In this document: piece by piece, positions 11,395 to 21,642 of the stretch
Numbering within the stretch: the first letter of the stretch is position 1
Layout: each line of letters opens with the position of its first letter
Source of the DNA: Byssothecium circinans
Taxonomy: Eukaryota; Ascomycota; Dothideomycetes; Pleosporales; Massarinaceae
NCBI GenBank assembly: GCA_010015675.1
Contig: ML977027.1
Location: forward strand, 108,960-163,341
Reading direction: 5' to 3'
Length of the DNA stretch: 54,382 nucleotides
Position numbers and translations under genes: made by a program
Notes under the pieces: model-generated
What the model was told of the DNA's origin: nothing
Database searches by the model: none
The model's input: only the letters and a program-made list of their open reading frames with translations

Positions 11395-11510
11395 GCTTTA
11401 GAGGGTAGCAAGTAACTTAGGCTTCATACGGAGCCTCCTCGTCCTAAGGAGATTACTAAGCTCGCTGAACGTCCTCTCACAGTCAGCGGCAGAAGCTGGT
11501 ATTGCATAGA
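11395..11510 (-). pseudogene. hAT transposase relic, C-terminal dimerisation motif
   Basis: Read on the minus strand, this stretch gives IPASAADCERTFSELSNLLR, the hAT C-terminal dimerisation signature, followed by RTRRLRMKPKLLAT. The remainder of the transposase, which should lie between here and about 13.9 kb on the same strand, is broken by many TAG and TAA codons. The coding capacity is dead. Confidence 0.82.
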
Positions 11511-13997
11511 TGTTAAGCGTAAGCTATAATAGGATAGGGAACTGCTTCTAGTAGACCTACTAATATTTAATTAGGTTAAGTAATAGGTTATTATCCTCTA
11601 TAAAGATAGGCTACCTCTTCTAGACCTTATATTCATTATTAAGCGTCTCCTCTATTAACTTTATAGCTGCTTTTATAGAGTTTGTAAGAAAGGTTAATTA
11701 TAATGATAGTAGGCTAAGCCGCTGCCACTTTAAGGGATGCTATCTTAGTAGAGACTCTTTACTAGCTTTATAAGTAGCCTTCTCTTTATATAATTGCTAT
11801 AAGGCCTAGAAGGCCTTATTATTTCTAGGGAGCTAGTCCTTCTTATAGTAAGGGCTATTAACGCTCTTATAGTAATTATCTAGGACCTTCTATAGAGCCT
11901 TAAGATAGTGCTTATAGTATAGGTAGAGGACTATAGCTACGTAGTAGATAGGTAAGTTATTAAGCTTTACGTAGTACGCTAAGAGCTTTATATAGGCTAA
12001 GTTAACGTTTATTACTAGGTAATCCTCTAGGGTATCTAGGTCCTTATAGTTAATAGTAGTAAGGTAATCTTTCTACTCCTCTAATTAATTAAGTAGCTAT
12101 TTAAAGGTGATAAGAACTTCCTAAATTATACTATAGTTACTATATTTACCTCTACCTTTAAGTAGCTTTATAGCCTCTTAAAATAGGTAGAGGAGGTTAA
12201 CATACTTAGTAATTATTACTTAGTTATTACCTAATAAGCTACCCTTATAGATAAAGACCCTAGGCTCTAAGTGAGGCCTCTAGGGATTACGACGCTAAGA
12301 AGCTTATTTAATATAACTCTCATTAATTTTAATATATATATAATTATTAAGTAGGCTATAAAGCTCTATAGCCCTCTTTAAGGCTATAAAGTATAAGTTC
12401 TACTACATCTTAACTAGCTTAACTAGCTCTCTCATCTTAAACTCTTCACGTAGGTGACTAGCCTCCTCTTCTTAAAGCTTCTTTAATAGCTTATAAGCTT
12501 AAGGTAAGTAAACTAATATAATTACGTTAAATAGAACTCTAATTAGGCCATATTTACACCACTCCTTAAGGAACTTCTCCTCTACCTAGCAGACGAGTTA
12601 GTAAGCTTTATAAAAAGTAAGAAACGTAGAGGGCTATTTTACTAGTAGATTCTTATCCTTATTCTTAAAGGACTCTCTATCCTTACCCTAAATAATCATT
12701 TAGGCGCCTAAGTTAAGAATATGGTAGGTACAACAGAGCTAATAGTAAGGAGCGTAAAAGCTATACTTATTACCTAAAGTAGTTATAGCTATATTATTAT
12801 TTATTACATTATTAAGCATAAAGTATCTAACGCACTACTTATTAATGCTAAAGGCTTAAAGCGTCTTACTTACTACTTTAGTAATATTATTACTACAGTG
12901 CTTACTATGTAAGACTAGAAGGCTAAGTAGGTAGTCCTTAATATTATCTACCTTATTTAGATAGTATATATAGATCCTAGTAAGAACACGCTTACCACCT
13001 ATTAAAGTCTAATTATTAAAGGATACGTATATAAGTAACTTTACGCAGTAGAGGTACTCTATAATAGTAAGGATATAGGCGTAGTATTTAGCTAAAATAT
13101 AATTATAAAGGGTATTATAGCTCTACTAGAGGACCTACTCTACTAGTAGGTTTATAGTAGTAATTATATAGTAGAAAGTAGGCGCCTTAATTATCTAGAG
13201 GCTCTAGTTATTAGCCTGCACCTAGTCTTTTACAGCGTTAAGGAAGCACTTCTATAAGAAGCTAGAGGCTATCTAGTTAGTTACCTCTTATAAGATCTTA
13301 ACGCCTTTAAACTAGAGCTAGTTAATAATAGAGCTAGTTACTATAGAAAGCTAAAAGTTAATCTTACTATTATAATTAATCCTATAACTACGCGTCTTCT
13401 AGTTAAGATAAGAAGTAGCTAAGGACGTAGAGCTTATAATGTAGTACTTACTACTACTAATTTTATATATATAGTAATAGTAATAGAGCTAGTAGTTCTA
13501 CTACTTCTTATAGTACTAAATAGGCTAGCTATACTTATATACCTAGCTTAGTTTACCTTTTAGATGCTGCGTAAAACGCTTCTATAGGTAAGGGACACGC
13601 GCCTAGTTAAGGCCTTTAAATAGATAGTTATTACTATTATTATTAAGGGGTGTAAGGGCTTAAGTAGCTTAAATCACGTTATCTAGAGGGTTAATAGGCG
13701 TCTTAATGGTAGGCGCAATAGAGGGCGCTTTTTAGGGTAGATTTCTATAGTATTTGCGCGTAATAGTCTCCCTAGAGACCTTCTTAAGGTTACTATTTAT
13801 CTAGGGCTTTAAAATAGCGTAGGATAGGTGTTAGTAGATAGGTAAAGGTAGGTAATAGTAGCCTATTAATACGCGTTATAATGTTTACTATTAGCTTAAT
13901 CTCACTTATATTGCCTAATTAGGTAAATTAGCCTAAGGCTTAGAGACCTTAACACTATAAAACTATCGTGAGATTCTCTCCATTAAATATACGGCAT

Positions 13998-14136
13998 ATA
14001 CTAGTCTGATAGTAGTCAGTCCTAGTCAGTCTAAGGCCTTCAGACTGACTGACTGCTATAAATCATGGCCTCAGACTGACTAGACTGACTGCTATATACC
14101 AGTCAGTCAGTCAGTCTTGTCAGTCCGGACTGACTG
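13998..14136. repeat. Right terminal inverted repeat with CAGTCAGTC array
   Basis: Repeated AGTCAGTC and GACTGACTG units end in GGACTGACTG at 14136. They mirror the left end. Such clustered subterminal repeats are where hAT transposases bind. Confidence 0.75.
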
Positions 14137-14382
14137 TTGACATCTCTGCTTGTCGTGTAACGCCAGTTGCTGACCGAAGGACTTTACATACTTTGAAAAA
14201 GCATAAAGGCTGGCCTGCCATTCCTCCTGAAGGCCTTTTTCCTTTCCACACAAAAACTATCGTAAACCGCTGATCGGAGTACCGAATCCACAAGCGACTA
14301 TGGGCCGTGTACGTGATATATCCGCACCTGAGAGAACTAGACTGACACATAATAGACGATCACGTATTATCAAGAGGGGGAT
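14137..14382. other. Spacer between the hAT end and the lectin locus
   Basis: A 246 bp stretch with no recognised gene. It should hold the promoter and leader of the downstream ORFs, so the transposon sits directly in or beside that promoter. An in-frame stop at 14353 limits the upstream ORF to the ATG at 14383. Confidence 0.5.
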
Positions 14383-14931
14383 ATGGAGCCCTTGGCGGCT
14401 CTTGATTGGGAAACTATCAAATTCCTCCTCTGGATTGGGTACGACACTCGCTGGACGGGGGGCCAAAAACAAGCCGAAGAGTGCATCAACAATGGGGTCT
14501 GTAGAGATGTTCTCGCAGTCTTCGAGTCCTTTCCATACCTCATCTGGAAGTTGATGGAAGAAAAAAAGATCACCGTGGAGGACAACACGCCGTTCGCCCA
14601 CCCGCCAGGGCCCAAAGACGTCCACAAAAATCTTTACATATGCCTTTCAGAGTATAGCGAGCATTTCAACGAGAGCTACTTGGAAAGAATGGAGGCATGG
14701 CAGCAAGTCCGCAAGTGTCTTGAGGGAAACAAATTCACCGAGCCGGATAACCAGAACGCAATCTGCAAGGCTGTTTATGGCGCCCTGGCCAACTTCGTCA
14801 GTAAAGCATGGAATAGTTCCAATGCTTTGATCATCGCGAAAGCACACAGCGACATGCGTTATAACCCCGAGAATGGAGGGTTCGCCAAGCGAGGTAAAAC
14901 ACACATTCCAGACTCGGACTTCTCGCCGTAG
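14383..14931 (+). CDS. ORF in frame with, and one TAG upstream of, the lectin-phospholipase gene
   Basis: This 182-codon ORF ends in a TAG at 14929-14931. The next codon is the ATG of the downstream ORF, in the same frame. I recognise no family. It is acidic, rich in Trp and aromatic residues (FLLWIGYDTRW, FPYLIWKLMEEKK) and probably mostly helical, with no signal peptide. Either it was the N-terminal part of the downstream protein and a point mutation made the TAG, or it is a separate short gene. No intron with good splice sites and correct phase removes the TAG; the 38 bp GTAAAA...TAG interval is too short and shifts the frame. A CAG to TAG change would fit RIP leaking from the neighbouring transposon. 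Confidence 0.5.
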   Translation: MEPLAALDWETIKFLLWIGYDTRWTGGQKQAEECINNGVCRDVLAVFESFPYLIWKLMEEKKITVEDNTPFAHPPGPKDVHKNLYICLSEYSEHFNESYLERMEAWQQVRKCLEGNKFTEPDNQNAICKAVYGALANFVSKAWNSSNALIIAKAHSDMRYNPENGGFAKRGKTHIPDSDFSP

Positions 14932-17881
14932 ATGTGGTTGGTGAACTTCAAGTCAGGTGACACTGAGGCAGTCAGAACCGCGAAAACGCAACGCGGTGTC
15001 AGCGCCATCTTCAAGCTGGCCATGGCGCAAATTCCCCCTCAGCCACCGCCACGGTGGTCCCAGTTCGAGATTCCATACTACTTGTCCAAGGGGACGACCG
15101 TGAAGCTCCAGAAGGCAGTGGAGCCTGGCGGCATGGTATCTTTTCAGTCCTCTTCCTGGGACTGGCGTACGACGCGGACGGGTGATAACACGAACCTCAA
15201 CCTCCTCAACAGTGCAGGCGATTATCTACTCCACATATCACTGAGACAGGGAGATAATGTGATTGTGCTCAATAGCCGATGTGCTCATGGCTCATGGGGC
15301 TCAGAGGAGCGAATTCAACTGCGAGACACATTTGTGGCTCCAAACTTCAGCGTCTCCGTCCGCCATCACAAAGACGGGTATGAACTCCTCTTCAGCTACC
15401 AGCCCGTCACATACTATAAGAAAAGGATTTCTGGGGTTATCTCCGGCGTCTCTTACTTGGTCGACGGTAGTTACTCGCCACTGTCGGAGGCACTGATCGT
15501 CTCGGCATTCGACTCCATGGAACAGTTGGCCCAGACTAACCACCTTGCCAACTGCGAGATCCTAGGAGGCAAGTATGGAAAGCCGAACACGCGTGCCATC
15601 ACAACTCAGCCTGCGTTTAAACGCGGTGCCAATTTTACTGCGGCGCCTGGGAAAAAGAAAAAAGACAATCTCGGTAAGTAGATACGCATTGCCCAAGATG
15701 CATAGAGGTGGGTACTGACACACTCATGAGGCTTCGAGTATGCCGAGCACTGCTACTTGGGAGACGCTATCACTCTGACTCTTTCCGATGGAAGCACCGT
15801 GACGGGCAAAGACCACACCTTCACCCTGGAAAATGGGCTGACTGTTACCTATGGTCAAATCAACGGTCTCGCGGGTGATTTCTACGGCACCTATTACCCG
15901 ATTAGCGATGGCTCCAACGACACAGAACAAGCCACCCGCTTTGTGAACGCCTATAACACCCTCGCTGCCCGCTACGCAGGTCAGCCGGCAGAGGCAATTG
16001 AGATTCTCAATATCCTGAAGAAAGAGGTCGACGCAGTTAACAACGCCCTGGCTCGCCATCAAGATCCGTCGGTGGCTTACAACAGCCTTCCTGATGAGAC
16101 TTGGGCATTCGAGAAACTTACTATCTTCCGCTCCGGAATACCCGGCTATCTCGGGCTTGCCCGGATAAACTGGGACCACTTCGGTGCAGATGCCCGTACT
16201 GCGTATAACGCCGGCCACTCGAAAGCCCTCGACGTGGCTATCGCCGGGGATCTCGAGAAGGCTTATGCTATGAATGCCTTCGCCGATCACTTCTTGGAGG
16301 ACTCATTTTCGGCAGGCCACCTTCGTACTCCACGTCGGTATCTGCATTCAAGCAGTTTGTCGGTGCCACTGCCGGATTACTGTTCCAAGGTGAGAATGAA
16401 AACCAACCCCCAAATATAAAAAACACAAGCACTAACAGTATAATAGCTAATGCATGATGAAGACAATGCCATTGGCCTCTCAGTTAAGAACCCAGCAGGC
16501 GAAACGTGGACTGCTTACGGCGACAAGCGCGCCTTGGACCTAGAGAATGACGACAACAAGAAGCGCTGTCTGAAAGCCCTGCAGGTGTCCGCCGGCGAGA
16601 TCTACAACGCATGGAAGAACAAGGCGAAGCCCAGTAAGTCCAACTATGGAGCATGGGCGCATGCGCCGACTCTCGAGTCCGCTCGGGGCCAACAGACCCT
16701 GGCGCCGCTCGTTAAAGACGAGCAGCGGCGCGCTACAATAAAAAATCGCCGCGAGTGGTCCTTCACCAGAAATTGGTCCTTCCTCCGCACGGTTCCCGAC
16801 TGCATCCACAGCGGCTGGTGGAAGTACCCGATCACAATTGACGGGCCGCCCGGGGTTCTAAACGGCAGCGACGTTGCCGCCACTACCACAGGCTCGTTGA
16901 AGTGCAATGTCTACTACCAAGATGCTCAAGGGGTAGTACGCAAGTATACCAATAATCGGGGGTGGATGGCCACGAATTCGTCGACTTTCAGCGCGAAGTT
17001 GTTCAGCCCTTTGGCTGTCATCAGTTTCGATTCGGGCAAGGAGGTATGTATAATGCGTCATATGATCCTCCCAGTGTTACATGTACAGGAACACATCTGA
17101 CGTGAAGTGAACGAGCTAGATCCGCGTCTACTGCGTCTCGGAAGACGATTATCTCCAGGAATGGTGCTACTCGTCCGGACAGAGTGGCTGGCGCGCCGGC
17201 TATCTCACCAATTCGAAATTCCGCGTTGCTGGGAATACGAGGCTTGCCGCTGTGTACTTTTCTGACAATGGGCCGAATATCCGACTGTATGCTCAAGGTA
17301 TGGCGCCTCCGAGGTCACTTCAATGTCACGTATCTAACAGACGAGCAGAGCCGTGCTCCGATCAAATCCAGGAATACTGCAACGGCAGTCCCTGGACAAG
17401 AGGGTCTGCGCTCCCAGTCGCTCACACGGGTACCAGTCTCGCTGCGGTATGCTGGGAGCAGGACGGAGTCCATATCCGGGTGTACTACCAGGCCCCTGAC
17501 ATGACCCTGAGAGAGCACTGCTGGTTGAAAGGAACATTGTTAGGAATATCGTTTACGGGATACAATACAGGCGAATTCAGCACCGACAAAATGCCACGCC
17601 ACACTTCAATCGCCGCCGTCGGATGGTATAACTCGGGCACGCAGTTACGTGTGTACTGCCAGGATGCTAGGAAGAATATCGCGGCGTATAAGTGGAGCGG
17701 AGGGTGGAGCTCCGATGGCACGGTCATCGGACCCCTGCGGCTCGGGAGGCTTTCTTCGGCTCTCGAGTGGAACACTGGGAGCGATGTGAGGTTCTACTAC
17801 CAGGCGGATGATGACAGGATTTGCGAACAGGGCCAGTCTAGCGAAGGGGCGTGGTTTAAGGGATCTTTTGTTAGTTCCTAA
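14932..17881 (+). CDS. Galectin-like / Zn-phospholipase C-like / fucose-lectin propeller fusion protein
   Basis: Five exons (14932-15673, 15731-16389, 16447-17043, 17120-17297, 17349-17881) with introns of 57, 57, 76 and 51 bp stay in phase for 902 aa. Residues 46-180 resemble a galectin sandwich (GDYLLHISLR, VIVLNSR, WGSEERIQL). After a lysine-rich linker, residues 248-520 look like the zinc phospholipase C/P1 nuclease class: the helix FADHFLEDSFSAGH gives H434-x3-D438-x5-H444, the spacing of zinc ligands H118, D122 and H128 in Bacillus cereus PLC. LMHDEDN and WTAYGDK follow. Residues 618-902 hold six repeats of the (I/L)RVYYQ...E/Y...W type, the blade unit of Aleuria-type fucose lectins. 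No signal peptide is visible, as in cytosolic fungal defence lectins. The likely role, binding glycans and attacking membranes of grazers or rivals, is inference. The final intron is the least certain. Confidence 0.78.
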
Positions 17882-18799
17882 GCTTCTGGGCAGTGTTGTG
17901 TTCAGATTGCTGAGTAACTTTGGGGATTCACGTTCGTTCACAAGAATTTGCTCATCACTGGAGACCAAAAGTTCTGCTTGTCGACAGGGTTGGAAGTTGC
18001 CTAAGGTATTAGCGCTAGTTCGGAGAGAAAATTGACTGGTGACGAGAACGATCTCCGTACGAGTCGAGGACAAAAAATTCATTGTAATGGGTGATTCATT
18101 CAGATGTATCTAATAAATGTGTCATCATGCATCAATGTAGAAGTATAGAAGGTGGTGCTTTACGTTAAAGGTCTTCTGAGTTTTTAACAGGTACTTAAAT
18201 CTAGCTTTTGCAACGGCGTAGGAGCCTGTGTTTCTCCTCCCTCCCGAGAGATGCAATTCTTGAAGCTAAACAAGCGCGCGGAATATTCGAGTTCCATGGC
18301 TGCAAAAGATTGGAAAGAAGTGAATTTATGTGTTTGTGCATGCGCTAGAGTCGATACTATAAGTAGGTCTTACGTCGAACAGCGCAGCAGCCGGATGTCG
18401 GCTTCGATGTATGTCATGAGCCAATAAGTACACTATACACAAAGTCCAACATAATGGAGCCGAGTACGGTTAAATACACTGCTAGGGAGGTACCTTAAGG
18501 TAAGTATTAATTCAAGGTTACGTGTAGATAGGTACTTTACCGATGTGCTATCATATCACCGCTTAGCAATTACACCGCAGGTAGTTCAACCCTCGATGGT
18601 CTCGCACGCTTGTCCACTGCACAAGAGGGTTATAACACCACCATTTCCTTTTAACCTTGGCCGAATGAAGAGCATCGGCATACAGCTAATGTTGGACTAA
18701 ACAGTACTTGACTGTTCCGGACGGTTCAGTACCGTTCCGGCCTAGCGTCGGCTCCTACCTATATAGTCACCTCTCCTAAGCTACACCGCTGGACACACA
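17882..18799. other. Intergenic region, 0.9 kb, with one dispersed repeat copy
   Basis: No gene is seen. It holds the 3' UTR of the lectin fusion and one copy of a short repeat (18230-18292). Near 18700-18735 there is an internal echo of CTGTTCCGGACGGTTCAGTA. Confidence 0.4.
18230..18292. repeat. Dispersed repeat, copy 1 (second copy at 21325-21385)
   Basis: Both copies share GGAGCCTGTGTT, a CCCGAGAGAT block and AAGCTAAACAAG in the same order and spacing, with scattered substitutions and small indels. The flanks do not match well. It may be a solo transposon fragment or an ancient duplication. Confidence 0.55.
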
Positions 18800-19226
18800 A
18801 TGGATCACTTTTCGCATCGCATGCTCTCGGGTCTCTACTGTCCAACAGCTAAGGATCTAGAGGATCGTCGCGTTTGGGAGAGAACCCGCAACATGGTAAA
18901 ACTCCGAGGCTTTCAAACTGTGGAAAATGTATTAAGGCTTTTGGAACATCATTATATTATTGATCAGGGTACAGCTATTCGATATTACTGATTTTCGTCA
19001 AAGCATATACCATACAGTAAATACTGAACCGGCGATTACAGCTCGCTTCGCACGACCTTTTTATCAAGAATTAACGAATGTTCCAAATGATCAAAGAAAC
19101 TTCGACACCACCACCGACATTGGTCCAGTTAAAAGATTGGCAGATATAAGAGAACTCATTATTTTAAAGGGTTTCGCATCTATTACAAGGGGACCATCGG
19201 TGTATCTACATTCTACCACTTGGTGA
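18800..19226 (+). pseudogene. Probable second polyketide synthase relic (KR-ACP linker)
   Basis: The plus strand reads DRRVWERTRNMVKLRGF followed by NVLRLLEHHY, which parallels YRRIGERTRDMVTIR and LLALLEHYCD in the HR-PKS remnant at 565-2340. After a stop and frame change near 18990, the next frame (18960-19226) carries a weak match to the following linker (ITARFARPFYQEL). No KR core or ACP is visible, and the surrounding DNA is AT-rich. I read this as a decayed piece of another PKS copy; the match is short. Confidence 0.4.
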
Positions 19227-19568
19227 TGGGTAATACTATGCTGCTTTATTATGAGTAATGCTTAAGCTTTATTTCCTTTAAAATGATTAAACTATAGATA
19301 TTATTTTAAACCATTATCTTTCCTCATCTTATGTTCCGGTATCATGTATCTAAGATCTTAAAATTATATGGTAAAGTAAGCTTCTACATACTTTGAGAGT
19401 AGATTTAATTGGCGCCAGAACTGGAAGCTTAAACTGCGATGAAATGGTTCATAAAACTTTAAGAAGGCCTTCTATATAACTATTTATAATGATAAGATGC
19501 TTTTTAACTATAGGGTTTTCCTACTAAAAATATTATTAATAAATTAATATCTCTCTTAGTATTTTTAG
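19227..19568. other. AT-rich spacer
   Basis: A TA-rich stretch with no gene, between the PKS relic and the microsatellite. The composition resembles mild RIP or old transposon debris. Confidence 0.4.
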
Positions 19569-19588
19569 CCCTCACCCTCACCCTCACC

Positions 19589-19644
<56 letters not shown>

Positions 19645-19646
19645 CA
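19569..19646. repeat. Hexanucleotide microsatellite (CCCTCA)4(CTTTCA)9
   Basis: Thirteen perfect 6 bp units in two blocks, all pyrimidine except one A per unit. It ends 119 bp before the ATG of the BTB gene at 19766, so it lies in its promoter or 5' leader. Confidence 0.95.
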
Positions 19647-19765
19647 CCCTCCTCCTACCACCGAACATCACAACTCGCGCCTGACTTCAAACTTAATAAA
19701 AAGAAAACTATATATATTATACCGTGACCCGAACAACTCGACACACTGACTTCCCCTCAACCACC

Positions 19766-20642
19766 ATGTCGACGCGCTCTTCCCCTCAATACCAAAAGCT
19801 CGCAAAGCGTCCGCGACTCCACAAGACCGACGGAAGCATATCCAGCTTTCCAGAGTCAGTATACCCCGGCGCATGAAGCCCTCCTACGCTCTCAGCTAAA
19901 AATCTCCAGTGTCAGCGGCCCAACTCTCGCCATCAAAGTCAGTACCGACACGCCCTGGTATCCCGCAACATACCCAGACTCCTTCACACCGCACGACACC
20001 AACGTCAAAGCGACCAGGGAGCAACACGCCGCCTCCCCCGCAGATCCTGTAGCCGGAGAAGAAACTAAGACCTTCTACGTCCACGAAGCTGTCCTAGTCA
20101 CACATTCAGGCTTCTTCCGCGCAGCCGTAAAATCGGAATGGCGCACCGACCCCACCAAGCCCATCGACTTGACCGACGAATGCGCTTCCGTCTTCAACAT
20201 CTACGTGCTCTGGCTCTACACCGGAGAAATCGGCTTCCTAACCCCAACAACGCTCTTCTACGAAGCCCAGGTCACGCTCGCACACGCGTACGTCCTCGGC
20301 GCTAAGCTGCACGATCCCGCGTTCCGGAATGCCGTGGTTTCGGCTCTCTTCACCTTCCTGAAAAAGAACAAAAAAGATTGCGCCTGCAATGCATTCATTA
20401 AGGTTGTATACGTGGGAACAGCAAAGGGAGCACCGGCGAGGAGACTGGCTATTGATGCTTGGGCAACGAGGGGACATTCTAAGTTCTCTGGTTTGGAGAA
20501 CTTGGTCGAGGAAACGTGTGTGGAATTTGTGCATGATGTGCTAAAGGAGGTTTTGAAGATTAGGCCCGATACGCGATCCGATAATGTCTGGGAGAAGGAA
20601 CCTGAGCGGTACTTTGTCAAGGATGACACGAACGAGGATTGA
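19766..20642 (+). CDS. BTB/POZ domain protein (273 aa)
   Basis: Two exons (19766-19854 and 19910-20642) with a 55 bp intron (GTCAGT donor, CTCCAG acceptor) join in phase for 273 aa. The N-terminus is basic (KLAKRPRLHK). The BTB fold follows: TFYVHEAVLVTHSGFFRAAV, IDLTDECASVFNIYVLWLY, AHAYVLGAKLHDPAFRNAVV, then a FVHDVLKEVLKIRPDTR helix and an ERYFVK tail. It is the closest relative in the window of the minus-strand BTB gene at 6.3-7.0 kb, with an intron near the same N-terminal position. The donor choice is uncertain by a few bases. Function beyond BTB-mediated protein binding is unknown. Confidence 0.87.
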
Positions 20643-21642
20643 GGCGGAATCATGAAAGACTATAGGTGATGTAACGATAATAGCAGGTTGGAATAATATG
20701 GACCCAGTTTGAAGACGCCTATACTACCTAGGTAATCTTCTTGAGATGAGAAATGAAACCCTTCCAACATTCATTATAGTTAGTCTATCCTATACCTTAA
20801 TACCCGGAACTAGCGCTTTCTTCAAAAAGCAATTAAACATGATAATAATCCACATGGAACAAAAATGGTTCGTGTACCGTTTCGATCTTAAGATCAAAGG
20901 TGTGATATAAGTCTGCCCCCTGGCCCCCTCCCAAAGTCTGGAAGATCGAATCTAAGAGCTGGAAGCGCGCAAATTATCCATGGTTAGTTGCATATAAGGC
21001 TAAGGTCGATAGCTGGCTAGCTATTTAGATGCAAAGGCCCAGTGACCAGTCTTAGGTAACTGGTAATGCACAGAGCACCCACAGTAACATTAATCAAACT
21101 TCTCCTCAAACCGCTTATCTTCACGTTCCTGGAAGTGCCTCAGAGCTTCTTGGTAACCTTTTCCAAAATATCCTACACTCTTGTCTTACAGAATAGAGAA
21201 AGATAGCACTAAGTAAGCTAGAAGTAAAAAGATAGCAAAGGTTTCTATTAATAGTCTGTATAGCTCTGTTAAGATGTTGACAGATACTCTAATAGATCTA
21301 CTACTGCTGACTTTTGCAAATGCCGTGGGAGCCTGTGTTACTCTTCCCGAGAGATTCAACTCTTCCAAGCTAAACAAGAAGCGGGATCTTCGTCGTAGTT
21401 CCCTACTGAAGTAGCATTTCACAATCAGGGTTCTTGCAGTGCCAAGGGCGGACAATAGGTTCATACCTATATGCCAGAAACAGGTAACTCTTAGTCAATG
21501 AGGAAATCATACATTGTCTGCAGGAGCGAGGTTCCCAGGAGACGGCTCTACATAATGCATCATCAGAAGCCAGTCCATAACAAACGACAAACCCCACCCA
21601 TTCACATTCCCCCTTCTCCCTCTATCTATAACCTATAACCCC
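20643..21642. other. Intergenic region, 1.0 kb, tail to tail
   Basis: This spacer lies between the convergent BTB gene and DOP1. It holds the second copy of the dispersed repeat (21325-21385). No gene is visible; minus-strand frames at 21186-21464 show no family. Confidence 0.4.
21325..21385. repeat. Dispersed repeat, copy 2
   Basis: This matches the copy at 18230-18292 in the same orientation: GGAGCCTGTGTT, CCCGAGAGAT and AAGCTAAACAAG in order. Confidence 0.55.

Larger units (their letters stand above)
11119..14136 (-). mobile_element. hAT DNA transposon, RIP-degraded (about 3.0 kb)
   Basis: The two ends are imperfect inverted repeats, starting CAGTCAATCAGTCAG on the left and ending ACTGACTG on the right, each followed inward by many GACTGACTG units. 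The symmetry reaches a little further out (TGTCAACAGTCA left, TGACTGTTGACA right), so the exact border is uncertain by a few bases. An 8 bp target duplication is not clear: TTGTCAAC against TTGACATC match at 6 of 8. The interior is very TA-rich with almost no CA or TG dinucleotides and stops in all frames, the expected result of RIP. A hAT dimerisation motif survives on the minus strand near 11.4-11.5 kb. The element interrupts the APH-like gene and ends 246 bp before the ORF at 14383. Confidence 0.85.

Noticed and set aside
14894..14931. 38 bp intron that would remove the TAG before the lectin gene
   Set aside because: It is shorter than normal fungal introns, and joining the flanks shifts the frame into a TGA.
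17645..18082. 145-codon minus-strand ORF
   Set aside because: It is largely antisense to the last exon of the lectin fusion and has no motif.
19569..19646. Telomere-like repeat
   Set aside because: The complement units are TGAGGG and TGAAAG, not the fungal TTAGGG, and the tract is internal and short.
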